Below, piece after piece: positions 1 through 8,722 of a stretch of 64,000 bases of DNA (position 1 is its first letter; every line of letters starts with the position of its first letter). Both the position numbers and the translations under genes were made by a program. This DNA is from Rhodobacter sp. (GTDB taxonomy: Bacteria; Pseudomonadota; Alphaproteobacteria; Rhodobacterales; Rhodobacteraceae). Location of the stretch: positions 1-64,000 of the forward strand of contig JASJDP010000025.1 of assembly GCA_030065095.1 (NCBI GenBank). Reading direction: 5' to 3'. A model generated the notes under the pieces. That model was given only the letters and a program-made list of their open reading frames with translations, did not search any database and was not told the origin of the DNA.

Positions 1-839
1 TCGCCCTGGTCGATGCGGTTGCCGTCCTTGTCGAGGATGCGGCCATAGTCCGCGTCCATAAAGGCGTAGGATCCGCATTGAAGCTCATTGTAGACGCCCG
101 AGTTCGACTCGAAATAGTAACTGCCGGTGCCACCGCCGCCGACGATGTCGCAGTCCAGCCCCTCGGCCTTCAGCGTGTCCACGGCGTCCTTCACCATCGC
201 GACCGCCGTTTCGATCTTTTCCTTCCGGTCGTTGTAGTCGTCCATGTGCTGCATCGCGCCCTGGTAGGCCTGGATGCCGGCGAATTTCAGCCCCGGCGCC
301 GCATCGATCGCCTTGGCGATCTCGACCACTTCCGGGGTCGTGGTCACGCCGCAACGGCCTGCGCCGCAGTCGATTTCGACCAGACATTCGATCTCGGTGC
401 CATGCTCGACCGCCGCCGCCGAAAGATCGCCCACGTTGGCGGGATCGTCCACGCAGCAGATCGTGCGGGCACCCAGCTTCGGCATCCGCGCCAGCCGGTC
501 GATCTTGGCCGGGTCGCGGACCTGGTTCGAGACCAGCACGTCCTTGATGCCGCCGCGGGCAAAAACCTCGGCCTCGCTGACCTTCTGACAGCAGACACCG
601 ACAGCCCCGCCAAGGTCCATCTGAAGCTTGGCGACATCCACCGACTTGTGCATCTTGCCGTGCACCCGGTGACGCATCCCATGCGCCGCGGCGTAATCGC
701 CCATTTTCTTGACGTTGCGCTCCAGCGCGTCGAGGTCCAGCACCAGGCACGGCGTCTGGATATCCGCCTCATCCATGCCGGGCAGTGCAGGGACGTCGTA
801 GCCGACCTCGAGGTCGTTGAAATTCACCATGTCTTTCAT
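1..839 (-). CDS. bhcC: beta-hydroxyaspartate aldolase BhcC (3' end beyond window)
   Basis: PLP-dependent aldolase of the D-threonine aldolase / alanine-racemase-N fold. In the beta-hydroxyaspartate cycle it joins glycine and glyoxylate to erythro-beta-hydroxyaspartate. 279 codons are visible from ATG 837-839 and the frame is open to the left edge. Seen: an N-terminal DIQTPCLVLDLDALERN segment, then HRVHGKMHKS, whose Lys is the expected Schiff-base residue of this fold, then VEIDCGAGRCG and a glycine-rich DIVGGGGTGSY near the end. A GAGGGG Shine-Dalgarno stretch precedes the ATG, and the gap from the bhcB stop is only 12 nt, so it is the third gene of a bhcABC operon. The family alone would also fit a D-threonine aldolase; the neighbours bhcA, bhcB and bhcR make BhcC much more likely. 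The reductase gene bhcD would be expected just beyond position 1. Confidence 0.9.
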   Translation of the reverse strand, partial: MKDMVNFNDLEVGYDVPALPGMDEADIQTPCLVLDLDALERNVKKMGDYAAAHGMRHRVHGKMHKSVDVAKLQMDLGGAVGVCCQKVSEAEVFARGGIKDVLVSNQVRDPAKIDRLARMPKLGARTICCVDDPANVGDLSAAAVEHGTEIECLVEIDCGAGRCGVTTTPEVVEIAKAIDAAPGLKFAGIQAYQGAMQHMDDYNDRKEKIETAVAMVKDAVDTLKAEGLDCDIVGGGGTGSYYFESNSGVYNELQCGSYAFMDADYGRILDKDGNRIDQG

Positions 840-851
840 GACTTTATCCCC

Positions 852-1820
852 TCAGCTCTTCATCCATGGCAGCTTGTCGAGGTCGACATTGCCGCCGGTC
901 ACGATCACGCCGACCCGCTTGCCCGCGAACCGGTCCCTGTTCTTCAGGATGGTGGCCAGCGGCACCGCGCAGCTGGGCTCCATCACGATCTTCATCCGCT
1001 GCCAGGTCAGCTTCATCGCGTCGACGATTTCCTCTTCGCTGGCCGTCAGGATATCGGTCACGTAGTTCGACACGAAATGCCAGGTCAGTTCCTTCAGCGG
1101 AACCTTCAGCCCGTCCGCGATGGTCTGCGGCGCATCGTCGGCGATGATGCGGCCCGCCTTGAAACTGCGATAGGCGTCGTCGGCCTGCTCGGGCTCGGCC
1201 GCGATGATGTCGATCCCCGGCGCGGCGTGGCTCAGCGTCAGGCAGGTGCCGGAAATCATGCCGCCGCCGCCGATCGGCGCGATCATGATGTCGAGATCCT
1301 CGACCTGATCGAGAAGCTCGCGCGAACAGGTGGCCTGACCGGCGATCACCCGCGGGTCGTTGTAAGGGTGCACGAATTCGGCCCCGGTCCTGGCCTGGAC
1401 CTCGGCAAAGACCGCTTCGCGCGACGAGGTCGAGGGCTCGCATTCGGTGATGATCCCGCCATAGCCCCGCACCGCTGCCTTCTTGGCCTCGGGCGCCGTG
1501 CGCGGCATCACCACATGGCAGGGAATGCCCCGGCGTCCGGCCGCATAGCTGAGCGACAGCGCGTGGTTGCCGGAGCTGTGGGTCGCGACGCCCTTCTCGG
1601 CCATCGCGTCGGACAGCCCGAACACCGCGTTTGACGCACCGCGCACCTTGAAGGCGCCCGCCTTCTGGAAGTTCTCGCACTTAAAAAACAGCTCGGCGCC
1701 GGTTAGCTCATTGAAATAGCTCGAGGTCAGCACCGGGGTGCGGTGGATGTAGGGGCGGATCCGGTCATGGGCCGCCAGCATGTCGTCATAGGTCGGGAGG
1801 GTCAGGGCCATATCCTTCAT
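852..1820 (-). CDS. bhcB: beta-hydroxyaspartate dehydratase BhcB
   Basis: Fold-type II PLP enzyme of the serine/threonine dehydratase family, 322 aa. In the beta-hydroxyaspartate cycle it removes water from erythro-beta-hydroxyaspartate to give iminosuccinate. Seen: KAGAFKVRG with the PLP Lys at about residue 58, the substrate loop SSGNHALS, the phosphate-binding glycine loop PIGGGGMISG, and EPSCAVPLA near the C terminus. Length is typical of a single-domain dehydratase without an ACT regulatory domain. Start choice: ATG 1818-1820 has GGAG 8 nt upstream. A GTG at 1827-1829 overlaps the bhcA stop but has the GGAG directly against it, so it is less likely. The start region repeats the Met-Lys-Asp-Met word also found at the bhcC start. 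Without context it could be called threonine dehydratase. Confidence 0.92.
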   Translation of the reverse strand: MKDMALTLPTYDDMLAAHDRIRPYIHRTPVLTSSYFNELTGAELFFKCENFQKAGAFKVRGASNAVFGLSDAMAEKGVATHSSGNHALSLSYAAGRRGIPCHVVMPRTAPEAKKAAVRGYGGIITECEPSTSSREAVFAEVQARTGAEFVHPYNDPRVIAGQATCSRELLDQVEDLDIMIAPIGGGGMISGTCLTLSHAAPGIDIIAAEPEQADDAYRSFKAGRIIADDAPQTIADGLKVPLKELTWHFVSNYVTDILTASEEEIVDAMKLTWQRMKIVMEPSCAVPLATILKNRDRFAGKRVGVIVTGGNVDLDKLPWMKS

Positions 1821-1825
1821 GTCTT

Positions 1826-3013
1826 TCACTCCGCTGCCAGCGCCGCCGCGCCGGTCCCGTGCCGATAGTAATCCTGCGCTGCGGCCACGCCCGAACCGAG
1901 CTGGACCGGCAGGCCCAGGTCAGCCATCGCCATCTCTGCGGTCGCGATGCCGGACAGGGCCATGACATCGGTCATCGCGCCCAGATGCCCGATGCGGAAC
2001 ACCTTGCCCGCGACCTCTCCCAGTCCCACGCCAAAGGCGACGTCATAGCGGTCGGCGGCATGGGTCACGATATCGGTCGCATTGAACCCTTCGGGCGTCA
2101 GGATCGCCGTCACCGTGTCCGAGTAGAGATCGGGCGACTGGGCGCAGGGCCGCATCCCCCAGGCGAACACGGCCCGGCGGACGCCTTCCGCAATGCGGTG
2201 GTGGCGGGCAAAGACCGCGTCAAGCCCTTCATCCAGCAACATATCCGTGGCCAGTTTCAACCCGTTCAGCAGGCCGACGGCGGGGGTGTAGGGGTAGCCG
2301 CCCGAGGCATAGCTTTTCAGCATGTCGCGAAAGTCGAAAAAGGTGCGGTGCAGCGTCGCCGACGCCGACGCTGCCAAGGCTTTGGGGCTGACGCCGACGA
2401 TGGCCAGGCCGGCCGGCAGCATGAAGCCCTTTTGCGAGCCGGTCACGGCGACATCAACGCCCCATTCGTCCATCCGGAAATCCATCGAGCCGATGGAACT
2501 GACGCCGTCCACCAGGAAAAGCGCGGGGTGGCCGGCTGCGTCTATCGCCTTGCGGATGCCGGCGATGTCACTGCGGACGCCGGTGGCCGTTTCATTGTGC
2601 GTCGCCAGCACGGCTTTGATTTCATGGGTCTTGTCGGCCGTCAAAACCTGGAGGTATTGGTCGACCGGACAGCCTGCTCCCCATGGCGCTTCGATGATCT
2701 GAACGTCCAGCCCGTGGCGCTGGCACAGGTCGATCCAGCGATGGCTGAACATGCCGTGCCGCGCGGCCAGCACCTTGTCACCGGGCGATAGCGTGTTGGA
2801 AATCGCCGCCTCCCAGCCGCCCGTGCCGGATGCGGGGAAGATGACGATCTCGGCCTTCGTCGTCTTGAGCACCTGCTTCACACCTGCCACGGCAGGGCCG
2901 AAGATATCGGCGAAGGCAGACGAGCGGTGGTCCAGCGTGGCCATATCGCAAGCCTTGCGGATCGCGTCCGGCATGTTTGTGGGTCCGGGAATGAATACCG
3001 GGTTCTGGGACAT
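1826..3013 (-). CDS. bhcA: aspartate-glyoxylate aminotransferase BhcA
   Basis: Class V (fold-type I) aminotransferase, 395 aa. In the beta-hydroxyaspartate cycle it transaminates glyoxylate to glycine with aspartate as donor, giving oxaloacetate. Seen: the N-terminal IPGPTNMPDAIR typical of serine-glyoxylate / alanine-glyoxylate aminotransferases, ASGTGGWEAA contacting PLP, LVDGVSSIGS with the cofactor Asp, and TGSQKGFMLPAG with the Schiff-base Lys at about residue 195. The ATG is preceded by GAGGAGG at good spacing. First gene of the leftward bhc operon, divergent from the IclR gene bhcR across a 179-nt AT-rich spacer. By family alone it could be a serine-glyoxylate aminotransferase; the operon settles it. 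Confidence 0.92.
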   Translation of the reverse strand: MSQNPVFIPGPTNMPDAIRKACDMATLDHRSSAFADIFGPAVAGVKQVLKTTKAEIVIFPASGTGGWEAAISNTLSPGDKVLAARHGMFSHRWIDLCQRHGLDVQIIEAPWGAGCPVDQYLQVLTADKTHEIKAVLATHNETATGVRSDIAGIRKAIDAAGHPALFLVDGVSSIGSMDFRMDEWGVDVAVTGSQKGFMLPAGLAIVGVSPKALAASASATLHRTFFDFRDMLKSYASGGYPYTPAVGLLNGLKLATDMLLDEGLDAVFARHHRIAEGVRRAVFAWGMRPCAQSPDLYSDTVTAILTPEGFNATDIVTHAADRYDVAFGVGLGEVAGKVFRIGHLGAMTDVMALSGIATAEMAMADLGLPVQLGSGVAAAQDYYRHGTGAAALAAE

Positions 3014-3070
3014 CGCCGCCTCCTCATCGGTGTCGATGCGGTTGGATAGCCTTGTGCGGAGCTACATGCA

Positions 3071-3110
3071 ATTTTTTCGAATTATTTTTTCATAATGCGG
3101 AAAATTCATC
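3071..3110. promoter_or_regulatory. AT-rich repeat/palindrome block in the bhcA-bhcR spacer
   Basis: The divergent spacer carries repeated TTTTTTC words at 3072-3078 and 3085-3091, and again at 3138-3144. An ATTAT...ATAAT inverted repeat lies at about 3081-3095. It stands out from the GC-rich surroundings and lies about 60-100 bases upstream of bhcA. Likely promoter plus IclR-type operator for the bhc operon; the exact site is inferred. Confidence 0.45.
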
Positions 3111-3158
3111 TTTATCAATATCCATCAACCAGTTAGGTTTTTTCACGATATGATTTTG

Positions 3159-3176
3159 TTTTTCGGAATCGAAAAA
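3159..3176. promoter_or_regulatory. candidate BhcR operator (perfect inverted repeat)
   Basis: TTTTTCG-GAAT-CGAAAAA is a perfect 7-bp inverted repeat with a 4-nt centre, 16 nt before the bhcR start. IclR-family regulators bind short AT-rich palindromes and often repress their own gene, so this is a candidate autoregulatory site. The assignment to BhcR is inferred from position. Confidence 0.5.
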
Positions 3177-3192
3177 AGGGGGCGGACACAGC

Positions 3193-4020
3193 ATGGCGGG
3201 AAAGCCAAATCGCCAACGGGGCCGGCCCAAGGCGTTCCACGACAAGACCGAACAGAACACAATCCAGTCGCTGGATCGGGCGATGAACGTCCTGCAGGCG
3301 CTGGCCGCGCACGAGGGGATCTCGCTCAGCCAGCTCTCCGACACCATGGAGCAATCCCCCGCCACGCTCTACCGGGTGCTGACAACTCTCGCACAGCACA
3401 GGATCGCCGAGTTCGATGAGGCCGCTCAGCTTTGGCACGTTGGAAGTGGCGCGTTTTCAATAGGGTCCGCGTTTCTGCGCCGCACCTCGGTGGTCGAACG
3501 CGCCCGCCCCGTCCTGCGGCAGCTGATGCAGGACACCGGCGAGACGGCGAATCTCGGCGTGGAGAGCGGCGAGCAGGTGATGTTCGTCAGCCAGGTCGAA
3601 ACCCATGCCACCATCCGCGCCTTCTTTCCGCCCGGCACCCTGTCGCCGATGCATGCCAGTGGTATCGGCAAGGCGCTGCTGGCCTTTTTCCCTGAGGATA
3701 GGCTTCGGAAATGGCTGCGGAATCATACACTTGAGCGCTTCACCGGCACCACCATCGTGGCCGAACCCGCGCTGCTGGCAGAGCTGCGCTACATCCGCGC
3801 ACGGGGGATCGCCATCGACAACGAGGAACGCAGCAGCGGCATGCGCTGCGTCGCGGCGCCGGTGTTCAACGTCTTCGCGGAACCGGTCGCGGGCCTGTCG
3901 GTCTCGGGTCCGGTCAGCCGGATGGACGACGCCACGGTGGCCCGGTTCGGCGGGCTGGTGCGCGACGCGGCGGCGCGGCTGTCAGAGGCCGTCGGGGGCC
4001 GGAAGCCGCAATCGGAATAG
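3193..4020 (+). CDS. bhcR: IclR-family regulator of the bhc cluster BhcR
   Basis: Transcription regulator, 275 aa, with an N-terminal winged helix-turn-helix (about residues 20-85; ALAAHEGISLSQLSDTMEQSPATLYRVLTTL region) and a C-terminal IclR effector domain (about 90-260; the SPMHASGIGKALLAF and AAPVFNVFAEPVAGLSVSGP segments are hallmarks). BhcR homologues sense glyoxylate and control bhcABCD; the divergent position next to bhcA is the usual arrangement. ATG 3193 follows a GGGGGCGG stretch. A highly basic first 15 residues precedes the HTH. Assignment as BhcR rests on family and synteny. Confidence 0.9.
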   Translation: MAGKPNRQRGRPKAFHDKTEQNTIQSLDRAMNVLQALAAHEGISLSQLSDTMEQSPATLYRVLTTLAQHRIAEFDEAAQLWHVGSGAFSIGSAFLRRTSVVERARPVLRQLMQDTGETANLGVESGEQVMFVSQVETHATIRAFFPPGTLSPMHASGIGKALLAFFPEDRLRKWLRNHTLERFTGTTIVAEPALLAELRYIRARGIAIDNEERSSGMRCVAAPVFNVFAEPVAGLSVSGPVSRMDDATVARFGGLVRDAAARLSEAVGGRKPQSE

Positions 4021-4048
4021 CGTCGGACCCCGGTCGGACTCTGGCGGT

Positions 4049-4426
4049 TCAGCGCGGGGTCAGCTTGTCGAGCGCGGTGCCGTCGGCCCAGGTGCCGTGC
4101 AGCTCGCCGTCCTGCATCACGACATAGACCACCGGCGTGGGCTCACCCCAGTCGACGGTGAGAACGCGACCGTCGAGCGTGCCGGCGCCGCGGAAGGTGC
4201 TGCCGTCGATCACCCAGGTGATCTCGACGGCGTCGCCCTGCTGGGTGATCTCGGCGCGACCGCGATAGGTGGAGCCGTCGGGATTGCGGCCCTGGCTGGC
4301 ATAGCGGCCGTCGATGCCGATCAGGCGGGTCATGTCGTCGCCACCGGCGGATTTCTTGCCCTGGGCGGCGGCCGGAAGGGCGAGTCCGGCAAGCAGGCCG
4401 GTGAGGATGAGACGGCGGGTTTGCAT
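4049..4426 (-). CDS. small exported protein of unknown function
   Basis: 125 aa. A signal peptide (MQTRRLILTGLLAGLALPAAAQ, cleavage after about residue 22) is followed by an approximately 100-residue beta-rich domain. The repeating pattern YRGRAEITQQGDAVEITWVI / GSTFRGAGTLDGRVLTV resembles small periplasmic domains in proteins loosely labelled fibronectin-binding, but I do not recognise a firm family. A longer open frame extends to 4627; ATG 4424-4426 is chosen because a strong AGGAGG lies 6 nt upstream and the signal peptide begins exactly there. It converges with bhcR. No pathway can be inferred. Predicted to act in the periplasm. Confidence 0.75.
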   Translation of the reverse strand: MQTRRLILTGLLAGLALPAAAQGKKSAGGDDMTRLIGIDGRYASQGRNPDGSTYRGRAEITQQGDAVEITWVIDGSTFRGAGTLDGRVLTVDWGEPTPVVYVVMQDGELHGTWADGTALDKLTPR

Positions 4427-4623
4427 GGCGGTCCTCCTGTTTGAAGGAAGTGTGGGGGAAATGACGTGGCGTTGGCAATCCTCATGTGTCCCGATGGGGA
4501 CAGGGGCGTAAGGTGTTGGTTTCACATGAAATAGCGACAAGTGGCGATTGGGCCGTGAGAACTGCTTGTGCGGCAGCCGGTGCGCGATGAATGTGAACCA
4601 CAATACGGCCTGCTGCGGCTCGC

Positions 4624-5280
4624 TCACACGGAGTTAATTGCGAAATTTATTACAAAATAGAAACTACCAATAAGGAGAATAATTGGAAAAATTAGATATA
4701 CCCAAAAAACAGAGAACCTTGAATTGCGATACTTTTTGTCCGCATTCGATATGTCTGGATGAGGGATATCCAATCCATCAAGCTTTTCCCGGTTTAGCCA
4801 TTGTGCGTATTCGGAATCGGTTATGCTGTCGATCAAGCCATATCGGGATACTATCGAGTTTTTCTCGTCCACGATTCTTCTGAGTTCAGAATCGTTTTTT
4901 GGCGCCTCCATATGGTTGATTTCGTCATAGAGACAGCGCATCGCCGCCGCGCTCTTTTCCATTCGAAACGACTTCTCGGAATAATTCTTCGAGTTCTCAA
5001 GGTTATCGACAATCATCGAATAGATCGTAGCGAAGATCGTTGCACATCCCAATACGGTAATCCCCGTGACTGTAAGGCGATCCGCAAAGACTAGGGCGAT
5101 AATTGATGTGCAAATGATAAAGAACGAAGTGAGATTTATCGCAAGTTTTGAATAGGTTCTCAAAACAAGGATTCTGCGATGGGCGGCTTCGCGCCCAGAC
5201 GTTTCGATTAAAAGCTCGGCTTTCAGATCGCCAAACTGAACCTTTCTATCCGCAATATCTGTCAATTTGCCCTCACCCAT
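4624..5280 (-). CDS. SLATT-like 3-TM membrane protein, AT-rich, coupled to carB
   Basis: 218 aa. Two adjacent N-terminal membrane helices (about 46-66 and 70-91), a charged cytosolic stretch (about 92-188) rich in E/K/R heptads, and a C-terminal membrane helix (about 189-213). The two-helix hairpin followed by a helical cytosolic part that includes SEKSFRMEKSAAAMRCLYDEI resembles SLATT domains (SMODS- and SLOG-associating 2TM effectors), which occur as putative pore-forming effectors in nucleotide-signalled immunity. This is recognition by eye, not by search. The ATG lies 1 nt after the carB stop, so translation is probably coupled. Base composition is clearly more AT-rich than every neighbour, which suggests horizontal acquisition. 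No SMODS/CD-NTase or SLOG gene is adjacent. It may instead be an unrelated orphan membrane protein. Confidence 0.6.
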   Translation of the reverse strand: MGEGKLTDIADRKVQFGDLKAELLIETSGREAAHRRILVLRTYSKLAINLTSFFIICTSIIALVFADRLTVTGITVLGCATIFATIYSMIVDNLENSKNYSEKSFRMEKSAAAMRCLYDEINHMEAPKNDSELRRIVDEKNSIVSRYGLIDSITDSEYAQWLNREKLDGLDIPHPDISNADKKYRNSRFSVFWVYLIFPIILLIGSFYFVINFAINSV

Positions 5281-5281
5281 T

Positions 5282-8200
5282 TCACCCCTGCAACGACCGT
5301 ACCCCGATCTCCCCCTCGACCCGCGCCTTCATCGCCAGCGCGGCAGCATGGCTCGCCGCGGCGGTGGTGTAATACGGGATCTTGTCGGTCAGGGCGACGC
5401 TGCGCATGCTGCGCGAGTCCTCCACCGCCTGGGCGCCTTCGGTGGTGTTCATCACCAGGTCGATCAGCCCGTCCTTGATGATGTCGACGATGGTGCGGCC
5501 GCCCTCGTAGGCCTTGTTGACGACCTGCGCCTCGATTCCCTCGGCCGACAGGAACGCCGCGGTGCCGCGGGTGGCGGTGATCGCAAAGCCGAGATCGGCA
5601 AGGATACGGGCGGTCTCGGCCAGCTCGGGCGTCTTGTCGGCGTCCTTGATCGACAGGAACACCGTGCCCGCGCGCGGCAGGTCGGTGCCGGCGCCGAGCT
5701 GGGCCTTGAGGAACGCGCGCGGGAAGGACCGGTCCCAGCCCATGACCTCGCCGGTCGACCGCATTTCCGGCCCCAGCAGCGTATCGACGCCGGGGAAGCG
5801 GTTGAAGGGCATCACCGCCTCCTTGACCGAGAACCACGGCATGTTCGGGTCGGCGAGCGTCATCGGATCGGCCAGCGGCAGCGTGGTGTCGTAGGTGGCG
5901 TTCGCGTCGTAGGCCGGGCGTTCGGGAAAGTTCGACAGCGGCTCGCCGGCCATGAGACGCGCGGCGATGGAGGCGATGGCCGAATCGGTGGCCTTGGCGA
6001 CGAAGGGGACCGTGCGCGATGCGCGGGGGTTGACCTCGATCAGGTAGACTTGGCCATCCTTGACCGCGAACTGGACGTTCATCAGACCGACGACGTTGAG
6101 AGCCTGGGCTAGGGCCACCGCCTGGCGTTCAAGCTCGGCGATGATGTCGGCGGAGAGGTTGTGCGGCGGCAGGCAGCAGGCGCTGTCGCCCGAATGCACG
6201 CCGGCCTCTTCGATATGTTCCATGATGCCGGCGATATGGACGTTTTCGCCGTCGGAGAGGCAGTCGACATCGACCTCGGCGGCGCCGGCGAGGTAACTGT
6301 CGAGGAGCACCGGGCTGTCGCCAGAGACGACGACGGCCTCGGAAATGTAGCGTTCGAGCTGAGCGTGGTCGCGGACGATTTCCATGGCGCGGCCGCCGAG
6401 CACGTAGGACGGGCGGATCACCAGCGGATAGCCGATGGCATCGGCCGCCTGCAGCGCCTCGGCATCGGTGCTGGCGATGGCATTGTTCGGTTGGTGCAAG
6501 CCCAGTTCCTGCACGAGGGACTGAAACCGCTCGCGATCCTCGGCGAGGTCGATGGCGTCGGGCGACGTGCCGAGGATCGGAATGCCTGATCCATGCAAGG
6601 CATTGGCCAGTTTTAGCGGCGTTTGACCGCCGAATTGTACGATTACGCCATGCAGGGTGCCATTTTCCCGTTCGCGGGCCAGGATCTCCATCACATGTTC
6701 GAATGTGAGGGGCTCGAAGTAGAGCCTGTCGGATGTGTCATAGTCGGTGCTGACCGTCTCGGGGTTGCAGTTGACCATGATCGTCTCGTAACCCGCGTCG
6801 GACAGTGCGAAACAGGCGTGGCAGCAGCAATAGTCGAACTCGATACCCTGGCCGATGCGGTTGGGGCCGCCGCCGAGGATGACGACCTTTTTCGCCTCCG
6901 TCGGCCGGGCTTCGCATTCGACCTCGCCCATGACCGGGGCCTCGTAGGTCGAGTACATGTAGGGTGTCTGCGCCTCGAACTCGGCGGCGCAGGTGTCGAT
7001 GCGTTTGAAAACGGCGGTGACGCCGAGATTGCGGCGGGCGCGGCGGATGTTTTCCTCGTCCCGGCCGGTGAGGTTGGCCAGGCGTGCGTCGGTGAAGCCG
7101 AGCATCTTGAGCTGGCGGAGGCCGTGTTCGTCCAGCGGGAGGCCATTCTTGCGAACCCCGTCCTCGGCGTCGACGATTTCGCGGATGCGGGCGAGGAACC
7201 AGGGATCGAAATGGGTGACGGCCTGGATCTGGTCGTCGGTGAGGCCATGGCGCATGGCCTGGGCGATGCGGCGCAGGCGGTCGGGGTGCTGGGCCGAGAT
7301 GAACTTGATCAAAGCGGCCGGGTCCTCGCCGAGGTCCGGGACCTCGATCTCGTCGAAGCCGGTGAGACCGGTTTCCATCGAGGCGAGCGCCTTTTGCACC
7401 GACTCGTGAAAGGTCCGGCCAATGGCCATGGCCTCGCCGACGGATTTCATTGCCGTGGTCAGGTGCGGCTCGGCGCCCGGGAATTTTTCGAACGCAAAGC
7501 GCGGGATCTTGGTGACGACATAATCTATGGTGGGCTCAAAGCTGGCCGGCGTGACCTTGGTGATGTCGTTGTCGAGCTCGTCGAGCGTGTAGCCCACGGC
7601 AAGCTTGGCGGCGATCTTGGCGATCGGAAAGCCGGTGGCCTTGGACGCCAGCGCCGAGGACCGCGACACGCGCGGGTTCATTTCGATCACGATCATCCGG
7701 CCGTCGGCGGGGTTCACCGCCCACTGGACGTTCGAGCCGCCGGTTTCGACGCCGATCTCGCGCAAAACGGCGATCGAGCCGTTGCGCATGATCTGATATT
7801 CCTTGTCGGTCAGGGTCAGCGCCGGGGCGACGGTGATCGAGTCGCCGGTATGCACGCCCATCGGATCGACGTTTTCGATGGAACAGACGATGATGGCGTT
7901 GTCGGCCTTGTCGCGCACCACCTCCATCTCGAATTCCTTCCAGCCAAGCAGGCTTTCGTCGATCAGGATCTGGGTGACGGGTGAGGCGTCGAGGCCGGTC
8001 TTGCAGAAATGCTCGTATTCCTCGCGGTTATAGGCGACGCCGCCTCCGGTGCCGCCAAGGGTGAAGGCCGGGCGGATGATCGCCGGCAGCCCGACCTCTT
8101 CGATGGCGGCCATCGCTTCGTCCATCGAGTTGGCAATCGTGGCCCTGGGGTTTTCCAGGCCTATGCGCGTCATCGCCTCGCGGAACAGCTTGCGGTCCTC

Positions 8201-8578
8201 GGCCATTTCGATGGCCTCGCGCTTGGCGCCGATCATCTCGACCCCGAACCTGTCGAGAACGCCCATTTCTTCGAGCTTCAGCGAAGTGTTGAGGCCCGTC
8301 TGGCCGCCCATGGTCGGCAAGAGCGCGTCGGGGCGTTCCTTTTCGATGATCTTGGCGACGATCTCGGGGGTGATCGGTTCGATATAGGTCGCATCCGCCA
8401 GCCCCGGATCGGTCATGATCGTCGCGGGGTTCGAGTTCACCAGGATGACGCGGTAGCCTTCCTCTTTCAGCGCCTTGCAGGCCTGGGCGCCGGAATAGTC
8501 GAACTCGCAGGCCTGGCCGATGATGATGGGCCCGGCGCCGATGATCATGATCGACTGGATGTCGGTTCGTTTCGGCAT
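5282..8578 (-). CDS. carB: carbamoyl-phosphate synthase large subunit
   Basis: ATP-grasp enzyme making carbamoyl phosphate from bicarbonate, ammonia (from CarA) and two ATP, for arginine and pyrimidine synthesis; cytosolic. 1098 aa from ATG 8576-8578, the usual length for alphaproteobacteria. Seen: N-terminal [20 protein letters not shown] and the internally duplicated [20 protein letters not shown], marking the two CPSase halves; ATP-grasp segments FTLGGTGGG and [30 protein letters not shown] and [17 protein letters not shown] metal/ATP loops; C-terminal MGS-like allosteric domain (about 960-1098; FLSIKDADK...). An upstream in-frame ATG at 8593 would add [11 protein letters not shown] is the usual family start. 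carA is not in the window. The SLATT-like gene follows directly. Confidence 0.97.
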   Translation of the reverse strand: MPKRTDIQSIMIIGAGPIIIGQACEFDYSGAQACKALKEEGYRVILVNSNPATIMTDPGLADATYIEPITPEIVAKIIEKERPDALLPTMGGQTGLNTSLKLEEMGVLDRFGVEMIGAKREAIEMAEDRKLFREAMTRIGLENPRATIANSMDEAMAAIEEVGLPAIIRPAFTLGGTGGGVAYNREEYEHFCKTGLDASPVTQILIDESLLGWKEFEMEVVRDKADNAIIVCSIENVDPMGVHTGDSITVAPALTLTDKEYQIMRNGSIAVLREIGVETGGSNVQWAVNPADGRMIVIEMNPRVSRSSALASKATGFPIAKIAAKLAVGYTLDELDNDITKVTPASFEPTIDYVVTKIPRFAFEKFPGAEPHLTTAMKSVGEAMAIGRTFHESVQKALASMETGLTGFDEIEVPDLGEDPAALIKFISAQHPDRLRRIAQAMRHGLTDDQIQAVTHFDPWFLARIREIVDAEDGVRKNGLPLDEHGLRQLKMLGFTDARLANLTGRDEENIRRARRNLGVTAVFKRIDTCAAEFEAQTPYMYSTYEAPVMGEVECEARPTEAKKVVILGGGPNRIGQGIEFDYCCCHACFALSDAGYETIMVNCNPETVSTDYDTSDRLYFEPLTFEHVMEILARERENGTLHGVIVQFGGQTPLKLANALHGSGIPILGTSPDAIDLAEDRERFQSLVQELGLHQPNNAIASTDAEALQAADAIGYPLVIRPSYVLGGRAMEIVRDHAQLERYISEAVVVSGDSPVLLDSYLAGAAEVDVDCLSDGENVHIAGIMEHIEEAGVHSGDSACCLPPHNLSADIIAELERQAVALAQALNVVGLMNVQFAVKDGQVYLIEVNPRASRTVPFVAKATDSAIASIAARLMAGEPLSNFPERPAYDANATYDTTLPLADPMTLADPNMPWFSVKEAVMPFNRFPGVDTLLGPEMRSTGEVMGWDRSFPRAFLKAQLGAGTDLPRAGTVFLSIKDADKTPELAETARILADLGFAITATRGTAAFLSAEGIEAQVVNKAYEGGRTIVDIIKDGLIDLVMNTTEGAQAVEDSRSMRSVALTDKIPYYTTAAASHAAALAMKARVEGEIGVRSLQG

Positions 8579-8722
8579 GCCTGCGCGCCCCATCTTTTAC
8601 GGACTGGCGCGGCCGGGAAGGGGAGTCGCGCCCAAATTGCCGCGGTTATAGTGAGGTGAGTGGGGGGTGCAAGCCCGCGCGGGGGGTCGAATGTGCCGCC
8701 CGAACGCCTATCTTTGCCGGCA

